Shown here piece by piece: positions 44,235-53,821 of a stretch of DNA of 64,000 nucleotides. The notes below the pieces were generated by a model, which had not been told where the DNA came from, searched no databases, and saw only the letters and a program-made list of their open reading frames with translations. The stretch spans positions 62,001-126,000 of the forward strand of contig QHRU01000036.1 of NCBI GenBank assembly GCA_003220225.1, written 5' to 3'. Within the stretch, counting starts at the first letter, position 1, and every line of letters starts with the position of its first letter. This stretch comes from Candidatus Rokuibacteriota bacterium (GTDB lineage Bacteria > Methylomirabilota > Methylomirabilia > Rokubacteriales > CSP1-6). A program made the translations under genes and the position numbers.

Positions 44235-45185
44235 ATGCGGCTGCCCGAGCGCGTGACGATGTGCGAGGTGGGGACCCGCGACGGGTTCCAGATCGAGCCC
44301 GACTTCATCCCGACCGAGCAGAAGGTCGAGGTCGTGAATCTCCTGTCCGCGGCCGGCCTGCCCCGCATCGAGGTGACGTCGTTCGTCCACCCCAAGGCCG
44401 TGCCGCAGCTGCGTGACGCCGAGGAGGTCATGGCGCGCATCACGCGCCGGCGCGGCATCCGCTACGCGGCGCTGGTGCCCAACGAGAAGGGCGCGGTGCG
44501 CGCCATCGAGGCGGGCGTGGACGCGATCCACACCGTGCTGTCGGCGAGCGAGAGCCACAACCTCGCCAACGTGAACATGACGATCGCAGAGTCGCTCGAC
44601 CGGCTCGGCGCGGTGATGCGCGTGGCCGCTGCCGCGAAGCTACACGTCGGGTGCGGCGTCTCGACGTCGTTCGGCTGCCCGTTCGAGGGCGACGTGCCGC
44701 TGGCGCGGCTCGAGCGCGTCGTCGGCCGCCTGGTGGAGATGGGCGCACGCGCCGTCGGCCTCGCCGACACGACGGGCATGGCCAACCCGCGTCAGGTCGG
44801 GCGCGTGCTCGAGCACCTGATCCCGCGCTTCCCCGGGGTCGAGTGGACGCTGCACACGCACGACACGCGCGCGATGGCGATCCCGAACATCCTGGCCGCG
44901 ATGGAGCACGGTGTCACCAACTTCGACGCCTCCATCGGCGGGCTCGGCGGCTGCCCGTTCGCACCCGGCGCCTCCGGGAACGTCTGCACCGAGGATCTCG
45001 TGCACTGCCTGCACGCGATGGGCGTGCAAACGGGCATCGACCTCGACCGGCTCGTCGGCGTCAGCCGCCGCGTGCAGGAGATCGTGGGCCGCGCGCTGCC
45101 CGGCCAGATCGTGAAGGCGGGGCCCTCGACGCGGAAATATCCGGTGCCCGACACGGTGGCAGGCCGGATTCCCAGGGCCGGGTAG
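44235..45185 (+). CDS. Hydroxymethylglutaryl-CoA lyase-like enzyme
   Basis: The product is 316 residues with CTGGGAGGCGACGCC before the ATG. VTMCEVGTRDGFQIEP carries the catalytic Arg/Asp of the HMGL-like DRE barrel, IEVTSFVHPKAVPQL follows, and GGLGGCPFAPGASGNVCTED contains the essential Cys loop and metal ligands. It splits HMG-CoA or a similar acyl-CoA into acetyl-CoA and a ketone body. Its neighbours (acyl-CoA dehydrogenase, hydratases, CoA-transferase) suit leucine- or branched-acid degradation. Confidence 0.88.
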   Translation: MRLPERVTMCEVGTRDGFQIEPDFIPTEQKVEVVNLLSAAGLPRIEVTSFVHPKAVPQLRDAEEVMARITRRRGIRYAALVPNEKGAVRAIEAGVDAIHTVLSASESHNLANVNMTIAESLDRLGAVMRVAAAAKLHVGCGVSTSFGCPFEGDVPLARLERVVGRLVEMGARAVGLADTTGMANPRQVGRVLEHLIPRFPGVEWTLHTHDTRAMAIPNILAAMEHGVTNFDASIGGLGGCPFAPGASGNVCTEDLVHCLHAMGVQTGIDLDRLVGVSRRVQEIVGRALPGQIVKAGPSTRKYPVPDTVAGRIPRAG

Positions 45186-45188
45186 CTC

Positions 45189-45755
45189 GTGACCAAGAAA
45201 GCGCAGCGCATGCTCGCGCTGATGGACCGCACCACGCGCCTCTGGCACATCCCCAACGTGGGCCGCGCCAAGGGCCGCATCATCCGCCGGCTCATCGACC
45301 GCCACCGCCCGACGCGCGCGGTGGAGATCGGCTCCCTCCTGGGCTACTCGGCGATTCTCATCGCGGGCTCGCTCCCGCCGCGCGGACGACTCACCTGCAT
45401 CGAGACCAGCGACTACCTCGCGCGCATGACGAAGCACAACGCCCAAGAAGCCGGGCTCGGAGGCCGGGTCAAGGTGATCCAGGGCGACGCGCTGCGCCTG
45501 CTGCCCCTGCTGCCCGGGCGCTTCGACTTCGTCTTCATCGACGCCGCCAAAGAGGATTACCTGGACTACCTGCGCTCGCTCGAGCCCAAGCTCGTCGCCG
45601 GCTCCGTCGTCATCGCCGACAACACCGGCATCTACCGCAAAGAGGTCACGCCGTACCTCGAGCACGTGCGCGGCTCCGCCGACTACACGAGCCGCGAGCA
45701 CGAGTTCGACGACGACGCGATGGAGGTCAGCCTATACCGCTCGCCGCGTACCTGA
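45189..45755 (+). CDS. O-methyltransferase (family 3, SAM-dependent)
   Basis: The product is 188 residues from GTG. RAVEIGSLLGYSAILIAGSL is the SAM-binding loop, FDFVFIDAAKEDYLDYLRSL contains the metal-binding Asp, and VVIADNTG has the second Asp-Asn pair, as in catechol- and caffeoyl-CoA-type O-methyltransferases. The acceptor is unknown. The next gene overlaps its 3' end. Confidence 0.82.
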   Translation: MTKKAQRMLALMDRTTRLWHIPNVGRAKGRIIRRLIDRHRPTRAVEIGSLLGYSAILIAGSLPPRGRLTCIETSDYLARMTKHNAQEAGLGGRVKVIQGDALRLLPLLPGRFDFVFIDAAKEDYLDYLRSLEPKLVAGSVVIADNTGIYRKEVTPYLEHVRGSADYTSREHEFDDDAMEVSLYRSPRT

Positions 45756-46684
45756 ATCCCGGCACCAACCTCGGCGCCGCCGTCGACCTCGCGCGCACCG
45801 CCGACCGGCTGGGCTACGACAGCGTCTGGGTCACGCACGGGGCCGGCCGCGACTCGTTCGTGGTGCTCGCCGCCTACGCCGCCGCCACCACGCGCGTGGG
45901 GCTCGGCAACGGCGTCGTTCCCGTCTATCCGCGCCATCCCGTCGCCATGGCGCAATCCGCGCTCACGCTCAACGAGGTCAGCGGGGGCCGCTTCCGGCTG
46001 GGTATCGGGGTGAGCCACAAGACCTCGATGGAGGCGATGCTCGGCCTGCGCCTCGTCGAGCCGCTCGCGGTGATGCGCGAGTACGTCGCGGTGCTGCGCG
46101 GCGCGCTCGGCGCCGGCAGCGAGTTCGAGGGCCGCCACTACCGCGTGCGCTGGGCGATGGCGGTGCCGACGCGGCCGCCGGCGCCGCCGATCTATCTCGC
46201 CGCGCTCTCGGTGAAGATGCTGGAGCTCGCCGGCGAGATCGCCGACGGCGTCGTGCTCTGGCTCTGCCCGCCCGCCTACGTGCGCGACGTCGCGGTGCCC
46301 GCGCTCGAGCGCGGCCGGCGCCGCGCGGGCAAGCCGCTCGCCGGCTTCGAGGTCGTCGCCGCGGTGCCGCTCGCGGTGACCGACGCTCGCGCGGCGGCGA
46401 TGGCCGCCTTCCGCGCCGAGCTCAAGCGCTACCTGGAGCAGCCGTTCTATCGCGCGATGATGCAGGCGGCGGGCCTCGGCGACGGCGTGACCGCCTTCGA
46501 TCGCGGCGGCGAGGCGCCGGAGAGCCTCGCGGACGCGCTCGGGGGCATCGGGGACGCGCGCGCCGCGCGCGCCTACGTGGAGGCGTACCGCAAGGCCGGC
46601 GTGACGCTGCCGGCCGTGCGACCGATCACGTTCCCCGACGCGCCGTGGTATCGCCGCACCGTCGAGGAGGCCGCCGCCTGGTGA
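45734..46684 (+). CDS. LLM-class (luciferase-like) oxidoreductase, unusual start
   Basis: About 316 residues. AAYLNPGTNLGAAVDLARTA, GYDSVWVTHGAGRDSF and LNEVSGGRFRLGIGVSH are typical. The first strand (PLAAYLNPG) begins right after an ATA codon at 45734, which has GGAGGT 6 bases upstream; the only other candidate is CTG 45752, overlapping the previous stop as CTGA. No ATG, GTG or TTG is near. It is the second LLM protein in the window and uses FMN or F420. Substrate unknown. Confidence 0.78.
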   Translation: MPLAAYLNPGTNLGAAVDLARTADRLGYDSVWVTHGAGRDSFVVLAAYAAATTRVGLGNGVVPVYPRHPVAMAQSALTLNEVSGGRFRLGIGVSHKTSMEAMLGLRLVEPLAVMREYVAVLRGALGAGSEFEGRHYRVRWAMAVPTRPPAPPIYLAALSVKMLELAGEIADGVVLWLCPPAYVRDVAVPALERGRRRAGKPLAGFEVVAAVPLAVTDARAAAMAAFRAELKRYLEQPFYRAMMQAAGLGDGVTAFDRGGEAPESLADALGGIGDARAARAYVEAYRKAGVTLPAVRPITFPDAPWYRRTVEEAAAW

Positions 46685-47382
46685 GACGCGCGCTGGCGGC
46701 GGCGGTCGTGCTGTCGCTGGCCGCGGGCTGCTCGTCCACGCGCGGGGCGGCGGCGCGCACGCTGCCCGCCGATCGCGACGCCGAGATCACGTACGTGGCG
46801 CTCGGCGACAGCACCGTCGAGGGCGTCGGCGCGAGCCGCCCGGAGTCCACGTACGTGAGCCTCCTGCACGCTCGCCTTCGCGCGATCTATCCGAACGCGC
46901 GGCTCGTCAACCTCGGCGTCGGTGGCGCGACGTCCGCCGACGTGCTCGCGCGCCAGCTCGACCGCGCCGTCGCGCTGCAACCCGAGCTCGTCACGCTGTC
47001 GGTGGGGCCCAACGACATCACCGGGCAGGTCGTGCTGGGCGACTACGCGCGCAACATGCGGACGATCCTCGGCCGGCTCGCCGCCGGCACCCGGGCGGTC
47101 ATCGTCGTGAACCTCCTGCCCGACCTCGCGGTGACGCCGCGCTTCCGTGGTCGCCCGGAGGAAGCGACCGTCGGCCGGCTCTCGATCGAGTTCAACGAGG
47201 CGCTGGCCCGTGCGGCCGGGCGGTACGGCGCGCAGGTGGTGGATCTGTACGCGGCGAGCCGCCGGGAAGTCCCCGCGCGGCCGGAGCTGGTGGCCCGCGA
47301 CGGCTACCACCCGTCGGACCTCGGCTACGCCCGGTGGGCGGAGTTGATGTGGGACGCCGTCCGCAGCAGAATTCGCTCGTGA
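46681..47382 (+). CDS. SGNH/GDSL-family lipoprotein hydrolase
   Basis: The product is 233 residues from GTG (GTGA overlap). The signal peptide ends in a lipobox, LAAGC, so a lipoprotein is likely. The catalytic blocks are VALGDSTVEGVG (Ser), VGGATSADVL (Gly), SVGPNDI (Asn) and DGYHPSDLGY (Asp, His). It is an esterase or acylhydrolase at the periplasmic side of a membrane. Confidence 0.88.
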   Translation: MRRALAAAVVLSLAAGCSSTRGAAARTLPADRDAEITYVALGDSTVEGVGASRPESTYVSLLHARLRAIYPNARLVNLGVGGATSADVLARQLDRAVALQPELVTLSVGPNDITGQVVLGDYARNMRTILGRLAAGTRAVIVVNLLPDLAVTPRFRGRPEEATVGRLSIEFNEALARAAGRYGAQVVDLYAASRREVPARPELVARDGYHPSDLGYARWAELMWDAVRSRIRS

Positions 47383-47423
47383 GCCTGAATAGGACGGCGG
47401 GAGTCCCGGTCGTACGTGGCGTC

Positions 47424-47951
47424 ATGCTCCGGAACGGCCTGTTCGCGATCCTGGCGCTGCTGGCCCTGGCCGCACCCGCGTGGGCGGGGGGCGAAAGGGT
47501 CACCGCCGCGGCGCCGTCCGTCGTGATGCCCCTCGGATCGTTCGTGCCACGGTCCACCACGACCGTGCTCCCGGCGAGCTCGCCCTTCGCGGTGACGACC
47601 AGGCCCTTCGCGGCGTCGAGCGCGGTCGGCGCGCCGCTGCCGTTCGTGACGACGCCGGTTCCCGAGTCGCGTCACCACCGGCCCGCCACGATCTTCGTCG
47701 CCGCGCCGCCGACCCAGGTGGTCGTCGTGCAGCAGCCCGTGTACTACCAGACGGCCGCCGCCCCCAGCCAGTGCGTGACGCCGGGCTACTGGTCGTACGC
47801 CTGGGTTCCGTACACCACGACGCAGACGGTCTGGGTGCCCGGGTCGTGGGCCGCCGACGACACATGGACCGACAGCCACTGGGAGTCACGCCCCTACTCC
47901 TCCGGCTACTACGAGCCCTTCTGGACGCCCGGCCAGGCGTACGCCTGCTGA
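47424..47951 (+). CDS. Exported protein with YxWxxW-like repeats
   Basis: The product is 175 residues from ATG 47424, chosen because a signal peptide follows (LRNGLFAILALLALAAPAWA); a GTG at 47379 overlapping the previous stop is possible. The C-terminal third, PGYWSYAWVPYTTTQTVWVP then GSWAADDTWTDSHW, resembles the YXWGXW-type repeat proteins of cell envelopes. Function unknown. Ser/Thr/Pro-rich middle part. A repeat hairpin follows 4 bases after the stop. Confidence 0.65.
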   Translation: MLRNGLFAILALLALAAPAWAGGERVTAAAPSVVMPLGSFVPRSTTTVLPASSPFAVTTRPFAASSAVGAPLPFVTTPVPESRHHRPATIFVAAPPTQVVVVQQPVYYQTAAAPSQCVTPGYWSYAWVPYTTTQTVWVPGSWAADDTWTDSHWESRPYSSGYYEPFWTPGQAYAC

Positions 47952-47954
47952 AAA

Positions 47955-48068
47955 TGGGGGGCCCCGAAATGGCCCCCAGCCTGTTCAAGCGAAGGGGGCT
48001 ACGCCCCCCTCGGACTCCCCCGGCCAACGCTCGGAGCGCCCCGGGGAACCCATGGCGCTCCTCGATCC
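47955..48068 (-). repeat. Intergenic hairpin repeat, full form (copy 6)
   Basis: Reverse-oriented full copy: hairpin 47956-47977, CAAGCGAAGGGGGCTACGCC stem, CTCCCCCGGCCAACGCTCGG and the GGCGCTCCTCGAT end. It is almost the exact reverse complement of 7369-7482. It lies between convergent genes. Confidence 0.85.
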
Positions 48069-48127
48069 TGCTTCCAGCCCTCGCGAACAGCAGCACGGTG
48101 CCATCGGCATACGCCTGCGAGCTCGGC

Positions 48128-49225
48128 TCACGCACCTCGCCTGACGATCGCCGCCACCGGTCCGCCGCCGCTCGGGCCCTGGTGCTCGGCGCCGCCCGAG
48201 ACGTAGACCAGCGGATCGCCGATCACCGACGCGACCACCGCCGCGACCGCCGCGCGCGCGTGCCGCGTGTGGTTGATGTCGGAGTCGTCGATCATCGTGT
48301 GGCGCCGGCCGCGGATGCGGCCCGACGGCGACGCCTCCGCTTTCGCGAACACGCCGACCGCGCTGCCCGCTGAGCCCGCCGCCGCGTCGGGACGCCAGCC
48401 CGCGCTGCCGAGCGCCCGGCGCACGGCCGCCGCGTCGATCGCGTCCTGCATCACGTCGTGGCCGATCACCAGCGCGCTCGCGGACGGCGCGTTGCCGAGC
48501 ACGAGCACCTCGCAGTGGTCGATCTCGACGCCGGCCGACGTCGAGGCGACGCGCGAGAAGAGATCCCAGCGGCGGCAGACGGCGCCGTCGGCGACGGCGG
48601 CGCGGTCGACCTCGCCCAACGCCAGGGCCACGCCGAGCGCGGACGCGCCGCGCGAGTAGCCCATCGACGCGTACGTGCTCGACGTCGCGACCTTCTTGCC
48701 GCGTCGCTCGGCCTCGCCGATCGCCTCGGCCGTGAGCAGCGGGCACTTGATCTGCACGAAGTGCACGTCGCCCGCGCCGCCGATCGAGGCCGAGGCCATC
48801 GCCTCGCCCACCGCGCGCTCGACCTCCGTCACCTGCACCATCGTGCCGAGCTCCTCGGGGGCGAAGGCCCGCGTCCTCGCGATGCCGGCCACGAGCCCGG
48901 GCGCGCCCGCGGCGCCGGGCGACTCGCGTCGCGTGAAGACCGTCATGTGCGGGGCCATCACGCCCTCGGTGCCGCCGGACATGATGAACAGCACGCGCGC
49001 GGCGACCTCGGCCTCCGACCGGCCGAGTGCCTGCGCCAGCCGCGTCTTGAAGGCGCGGGTCGCGAACCCGCGGCTGAAGTCGTTGACGCAGCCGTTGCCC
49101 TCGGTCTTGCCGAGCAGGCAGATCACGTGGGCGGGATCGACCGTGCCCGCGCGGATCAGCGCGTCGAAGCCGGTGACATCGTCGGGCGCGGCGGTCGGGA
49201 TGATGTGGACGTCGACGCGTTGCAC
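48128..49225 (-). CDS. Ring-opening amidohydrolase, cyanuric acid hydrolase/barbiturase family
   Basis: The product is 365 residues from GTG with GGAGGGTGG upstream. The three pseudo-symmetric units of the family each keep a Lys and a Ser: [15 protein letters not shown] and [15 protein letters not shown] and [27 protein letters not shown] and [18 protein letters not shown]. This small family (AtzD, barbiturase) opens cyanuric acid or barbiturate rings. Its direct partnership with a nucleoside-type importer, 55 bases away, makes oxidised pyrimidine or related ring degradation the likely role. The actual substrate is open. Confidence 0.88.
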   Translation of the reverse strand: MQRVDVHIIPTAAPDDVTGFDALIRAGTVDPAHVICLLGKTEGNGCVNDFSRGFATRAFKTRLAQALGRSEAEVAARVLFIMSGGTEGVMAPHMTVFTRRESPGAAGAPGLVAGIARTRAFAPEELGTMVQVTEVERAVGEAMASASIGGAGDVHFVQIKCPLLTAEAIGEAERRGKKVATSSTYASMGYSRGASALGVALALGEVDRAAVADGAVCRRWDLFSRVASTSAGVEIDHCEVLVLGNAPSASALVIGHDVMQDAIDAAAVRRALGSAGWRPDAAAGSAGSAVGVFAKAEASPSGRIRGRRHTMIDDSDINHTRHARAAVAAVVASVIGDPLVYVSGGAEHQGPSGGGPVAAIVRRGA

Positions 49226-49280
49226 GGGACCACCCTCCGTCGTTGGAGTGCGCTGCCGGACCTCGTGGCGAGGATCGAGT

Positions 49281-50210
49281 CTACTCGCGACGGAACGGCG
49301 TGCCGAGCGCGGCCGGCAGCCGCGCCGAGCGGCCCAGCCCCGCGAGCACGACGAGCGCGACCACGTACGGGGTCATCTGGATCACGTACGACGACACGGG
49401 GAGCCGCAGCGATTGCACGCGCAGCTGCAGCGCGTCGGCGGCGCCGAACAGCAGGCAGCCGAGCAGCGTGCCGCCGGGCAGCCAGCGGCCGACGATGATC
49501 GCCGCCAGCGCGATGTAGCCGCGGCCGTTCGTCATCGCGTCGGTGAACGTGCCGACCTGCTGCAGGCTCAGCACGGCGCCGCCGAGGCCCGCCAGCGCGC
49601 CGCACGCCAGCACCGCCGCCAGGCGCACGCGCGCGGGCTCCACGCCGACCGCGAACGCCGCGGCCGGGTTCTCGCCGACCGCGCGGAGCGTGAGCCCCGC
49701 GCGCGTGCGCGCGAGGAACACCGCGATGAGCACGCCGAAAACGACGGCGGCGTAGGTCAGCGGCGGCTGGCGGAAGAGCACGACGCCGAGCACCGGCACC
49801 TCGGCCAGCCCCGGCACCGGCCACGCGGCCAGCACGGGCACGCGCAGGGTCGCCGCCTCGCCGCGCGCGGCGAAGCCGCGCAGCAGGAAGCTCGTGAGAC
49901 CGACGGCGAGGATGTTGACGGCGAGGCCCGTCACCATCTGGTCGGCGCCGAACCGCACGGTCGCGACGGCGACGAGCAGGGCGAGCAGCACGCCGGCGGC
50001 GACGCTGGCGGCGAGGCCGGCGGCGGCGCTGCCGGCGAGGTGGCCGGCGAGCACGCCGCCGAAGGCGCCCGCGAGCATCATGCCCTCGAGGCCCACCGCG
50101 AAGACGCCGGCGCGCTCCGAGAGAATGCCGCCGAGGGCGGCGAAGAAGAGCGGCGTGGCGATGCGCACGGCCGCGGCCAGCAGCTCCACGAGCGCCGTCT
50201 CGACGCTCAC
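49281..50210 (-). CDS. ABC permease, nucleoside-type (NupQ/YufQ-like)
   Basis: The product is 309 residues from GTG 50210 (GTGA overlap). [20 protein letters not shown] and NLGLEGMML-like [18 protein letters not shown] are family marks, and [20 protein letters not shown] follows later. About nine membrane helices. Together with the 351-residue permease upstream it forms the channel. Confidence 0.88.
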   Translation of the reverse strand: MSVETALVELLAAAVRIATPLFFAALGGILSERAGVFAVGLEGMMLAGAFGGVLAGHLAGSAAAGLAASVAAGVLLALLVAVATVRFGADQMVTGLAVNILAVGLTSFLLRGFAARGEAATLRVPVLAAWPVPGLAEVPVLGVVLFRQPPLTYAAVVFGVLIAVFLARTRAGLTLRAVGENPAAAFAVGVEPARVRLAAVLACGALAGLGGAVLSLQQVGTFTDAMTNGRGYIALAAIIVGRWLPGGTLLGCLLFGAADALQLRVQSLRLPVSSYVIQMTPYVVALVVLAGLGRSARLPAALGTPFRRE

Positions 50211-51262
50211 ACGCGCGCTCGCGCTGCGGACAGCGCCATCGCCGCCAGCACGAAGATCATCGTCAAGCCCTGGATGACCGAGACGAGCGGCGTCGGCACG
50301 CCCACCGCGCGCTGCATGGCCAGCGCGCCCGACTCGAGAAAGCCGAAGAAGAGCCCCGCCGGCAGCACGCCCAGCGGGCTCAGCCCGCCGATCAGCGCGA
50401 TGGAGACGGCGGCGAAGCCGAAGCCCTGCGAGAAGCCCTCGATCAGCCGGTAGTGGACGCCGAGGACCTCGATGGCGCCCGCCACGCCGGCGAGCGCGCC
50501 CGCGAGCATCATCACCGAGAGCGTGGCGCGCGCCGCGCCGATCCCCGCGTAGCGCGCGGCGCCCTCGCTGGCGCCCAGCACGCGCAGGCGAAAGCCGAAG
50601 GGCGTGCGCCAGAGCACGAGGTGACACGCCACGACGGCGGCGACGGCCACGAGAATGCCCACGTGCAGGTCGGTGCCGCGCACGAGCCTGGGCAGCCACC
50701 CGGCGGCCGGCAGCAGCGGCGACTGTGGGAAGCCGGCGCCGGGCTCGCCCAGCTCGCCGTGCAGCACCTCGCCGACGATGAGCACACCCACGAAGTTCAG
50801 CAGCAGCGTCACGAGCACCTCGTGCACGCGGCGCTTGAGCCGCACGAGCGCGGCGAGCCCGCCCCAGACGGCGCCTGCGCCCGCGCCGGCGAGCGCGCAG
50901 AGCACCGGCAGCACGACGGCCGGGGCCTGCGGCAATCGCAGCGCGAGCCACGTGGCGGCCAGCCCGCCGAGCGCGATCTGTCCCTCCGCGCCGATGTTGA
51001 CGATGCGCGCGCGGAAGCAGAGGGCGACGCCGGCGCCCGTCAAGAGATAGGGCGTCGCCTTGTTGAGGGCGACGGCCACGCGGTCGGGCGTGCCGACGGC
51101 GCCGCCGAGGAGGGCGAGATAGGCGACGACCGGGTTGCGTCCCGAGAGCAGCACGAGCAGGGCGGCGGTCCCGAGCGCGACCGCGATGCCCAGCACGGCC
51201 GAGGCGAGCGGGCGCGCGGCGCCGCCGACGGCAAAGGAGCGGGCGAGGGCAGCGGCCGTCAT
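50207..51262 (-). CDS. ABC permease, nucleoside-type (NupP/YufP-like)
   Basis: The product is 351 residues from ATG. YLLTGAGVALCFRARIVNIG with GAEGQIALGGL is the diagnostic region. Helices number about nine to ten. Its start overlaps the ATPase stop by 4 bases (ATGA). The inner-membrane half of the importer. Confidence 0.9.
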   Translation of the reverse strand: MTAAALARSFAVGGAARPLASAVLGIAVALGTAALLVLLSGRNPVVAYLALLGGAVGTPDRVAVALNKATPYLLTGAGVALCFRARIVNIGAEGQIALGGLAATWLALRLPQAPAVVLPVLCALAGAGAGAVWGGLAALVRLKRRVHEVLVTLLLNFVGVLIVGEVLHGELGEPGAGFPQSPLLPAAGWLPRLVRGTDLHVGILVAVAAVVACHLVLWRTPFGFRLRVLGASEGAARYAGIGAARATLSVMMLAGALAGVAGAIEVLGVHYRLIEGFSQGFGFAAVSIALIGGLSPLGVLPAGLFFGFLESGALAMQRAVGVPTPLVSVIQGLTMIFVLAAMALSAARARV

Positions 51263-52821
51263 GCGAGGACGCCGTACAGCGCGGCGGCGTCGGGCGGCTC
51301 CTCGAGCGCGCCGGCCATCATCAGCCCCAGCCGGGTGAGGTCGGCATCGGCCGGCCGCATGACGCCCACCAGCCGCCCCGCGTGCATCACGGCGAGCCGG
51401 TCGGCGACGCCGAGGATCTCCTCGAGCTCGGTGGAGACGTAGAGGATGGCGGCGCCGCCGTCGCGCAGCGCCCGCACCCGGTCGATCACGAAGCGCGTCG
51501 CGCCGGGGTCGAGGCCGCGCGTGGGCTGCACGGCCAGCAGCACGCGCGGCCCGCGGCCGAGCTCGCGCGCGAGGATCACCTTCTGCTGGTTGCCGCCGGA
51601 GAGCGTGCGCACGGGGACGTCGACGCCTTCGGCGCGGATGTCGAAGGCCTCGATCCCGCGGCGGGCGGCCTCGCGCGCGGCGTCGCGGTCGAGCCAGCCG
51701 CGCCGGCAGAACGGCGGCCGGTCGACGTCGCGCAGCACGACGTTGTCGGCGATCGTCATGTCGCGCACGAGCCCGACGCTCGCGCGGTCGGCCGGCACGT
51801 GCGCGACGCCGGCCGCGAGGCGCGTGGCCACGCCGCCGACGATCTCCGCGCCGTCCACGAACACGCTGCCGCGCGTCGGCGGCGCCACGCCGCCGACGAC
51901 CTCGGCCAGCTCCGCTTGCCCGTTGCCGTCCACGCCGGCGATCGCGAAGATCTCACCCGCCCGCACGGAGAAGCTCACGCCGCGCAGCCGCTCGACGCCG
52001 GCGGCGTCGCAGGCGTGGAGGTCGGCGACCACGAGGATCTCGGCGCCGGGCGCGCGGGACGCGCGCTCGACGGGAGGCGGCAGGTCGCGTCCGACCATGA
52101 GCCGCGCGAGGTCCTCGCGGCTGGCGCCGGCCACAGCGCGCCGGCCGGCCACCTCACCGTCGCGCAGCACCACGACCTCGTCGCACACCTCGAGCACCTC
52201 GCCGAGCTTGTGGGAGATGAAGATCACCGAGCGCCCCTCGTCGCGCAGCCGGCGCAGCACGGCGAGCAGGGCCGTGACCTCGGGCGGGCTCAGGCTGGAC
52301 GTGGGCTCGTCGAGGATGAGGAGGTCGGCGCCGCGCAGCACCGCCTTGAGGATCTCCACGCGCTGCTGCAGTCCCAGCGGCAGCATGCCGACCACGGCGC
52401 CGGGATCGAGCTCGAGGCCGTAGGCGCGGCTCGCCTGGACGATGCGCTCGGCGATGGCGGCCGCGCGTAGCCACGAGCCGGCGGCCCGCCAGCCGAGCAT
52501 GACGTTCTCGGTCACGCTCATCGCGGGCACGAGCATGAAGTGCTGGTGGATCATGCCGATGCCCGCCGCCAGCGCCGCGCGCGGCGAGCCGAGCGGCAGC
52601 GGCCGGCCCCTGAACGTCGCGCTGCCTGCGTCCGGGCGCACGAGGCCGTACAGCACGTTCATGAGCGTCGTCTTGCCGGAGCCGTTCTCGCCGAGGAGGC
52701 CGACGATGGCGCCGGCGGGCACGTCGAGGTCGATGCCGCGGTTCGCGCGCACGGCGCCGTAGCTCTTGACGATGCCGCGCATCGCCAGCATGGCGCCGGG
52801 CGCGCGCGCGGGCTCAGGCAC
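51259..52821 (-). CDS. ABC ATPase with two nucleotide-binding domains (NupO/YufO-like)
   Basis: The product is 520 residues from GTG (8-base overlap with the binding-protein gene; ATG 52791 is another possible start). The first domain has GENGSGKTT and LLILDEPTSSLSP; the second has VDGNGQAELAEV (degenerate Walker A, as usual in sugar/nucleoside ATPases) and LSGGNQQKVILARE with VLLAVQPTRGLDPG. It powers uptake by the two permeases. Confidence 0.9.
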   Translation of the reverse strand: MPEPARAPGAMLAMRGIVKSYGAVRANRGIDLDVPAGAIVGLLGENGSGKTTLMNVLYGLVRPDAGSATFRGRPLPLGSPRAALAAGIGMIHQHFMLVPAMSVTENVMLGWRAAGSWLRAAAIAERIVQASRAYGLELDPGAVVGMLPLGLQQRVEILKAVLRGADLLILDEPTSSLSPPEVTALLAVLRRLRDEGRSVIFISHKLGEVLEVCDEVVVLRDGEVAGRRAVAGASREDLARLMVGRDLPPPVERASRAPGAEILVVADLHACDAAGVERLRGVSFSVRAGEIFAIAGVDGNGQAELAEVVGGVAPPTRGSVFVDGAEIVGGVATRLAAGVAHVPADRASVGLVRDMTIADNVVLRDVDRPPFCRRGWLDRDAAREAARRGIEAFDIRAEGVDVPVRTLSGGNQQKVILARELGRGPRVLLAVQPTRGLDPGATRFVIDRVRALRDGGAAILYVSTELEEILGVADRLAVMHAGRLVGVMRPADADLTRLGLMMAGALEEPPDAAALYGVLA

Positions 52822-53821
52822 CGCTGCGGGCGTCGTCCTTGGTGGGCTTCACCCTCAGCGCGCCCGAGGCGAGCTTCTTTTTGATGGCCTCGAGCTCCGC
52901 CACGACGGCGGGCGGGACGCCGGCGTTGAACTCACGCTCCGGCGAGTAGCGCAGCTCGCCGCCCGTCGTGCCCCTGGTGTCGTATCCGAAGGCGATGTAT
53001 GGTCCGTGCAGCCGGCCGGCGATCAGCTCGGGCACCGCGGTCGCATACACCTCCGACCACTTCTCGTTGATGTTGGTGAGCACGCGCTCGGGGGCGATCT
53101 GCGTGTGGCCGAACGAGCGGCCGATCGTCCACACGCCCTTTTCCTTCGCCGCCTGCACGAGCCCCGCGTGGCCCGCGTTGAGCTTGCCGCCCACGACGTC
53201 GGCGCCGGCGCCGATCAGCGAGAACGCCGCCTCCTTCGCCGCCGCGGGATCCTCCATCGACTGCAGATACACGATGCGGACCTCCACGTCAGGCCGCACG
53301 CTCTTCGCGCCGAGCCGGAAGCCCCCCATGCTCGCCACCATGTTCGGCAGCCCCTCGAGCCCGGCCACCGCGCCGATCTTGCCGGTCTTGCTCATGCGCG
53401 CGGCGAGCGCGCCCGCGAGGTAGCCGAACTGCTCGTTGGCGAGATCGAGCGAGATCACGTTCTTGCCCTGCCCGCCCGAGCCCGAGCCGACCACGAAGAG
53501 CGTCTTCTCGAACTCGGGCCCCACGCGCTGCGCCGCCGACAGGAAGCGCCCGGAGTGGCCGATCACGGGACTGAATCCGCGGCGCGCGTAGTCCTTCATC
53601 GCCTCGATGTGGTCCGCGGCCTGCACGTTCTCGGAGTACGCGGTCTCCATCCCCTGCTCCTTGAGCTTCTGGAGCCCGCCGTAGCCGGCGGCGTTCCAGC
53701 TCTGGTCATTGATGGAGCCGGGCAGGAGCATGGCGACCTTGCCGCCCTGCGCGGTCACGGGACCGAGCGACCCCGCGGCGACGACGAGGACGGCGGCGAC
53801 GGCGACGATGCGCTTGAGCAT
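52814..53821 (-). CDS. BMP-family substrate-binding protein
   Basis: The product is 335 residues from ATG 53821 with GAGGAGGTCTGTC before it. Signal peptide: LKRIVAVAAVLVVAAGSLGP. The mature part has KVAMLLPGSINDQSWNAAGY, the Bmp/Med family start, and VGGKLNAGHAGLVQAAKEKG. BMP proteins bind nucleosides or similar ring compounds. It is the first gene of the operon that ends with the ring-opening hydrolase. Confidence 0.9.
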   Translation of the reverse strand: MLKRIVAVAAVLVVAAGSLGPVTAQGGKVAMLLPGSINDQSWNAAGYGGLQKLKEQGMETAYSENVQAADHIEAMKDYARRGFSPVIGHSGRFLSAAQRVGPEFEKTLFVVGSGSGGQGKNVISLDLANEQFGYLAGALAARMSKTGKIGAVAGLEGLPNMVASMGGFRLGAKSVRPDVEVRIVYLQSMEDPAAAKEAAFSLIGAGADVVGGKLNAGHAGLVQAAKEKGVWTIGRSFGHTQIAPERVLTNINEKWSEVYATAVPELIAGRLHGPYIAFGYDTRGTTGGELRYSPEREFNAGVPPAVVAELEAIKKKLASGALRVKPTKDDARSGA

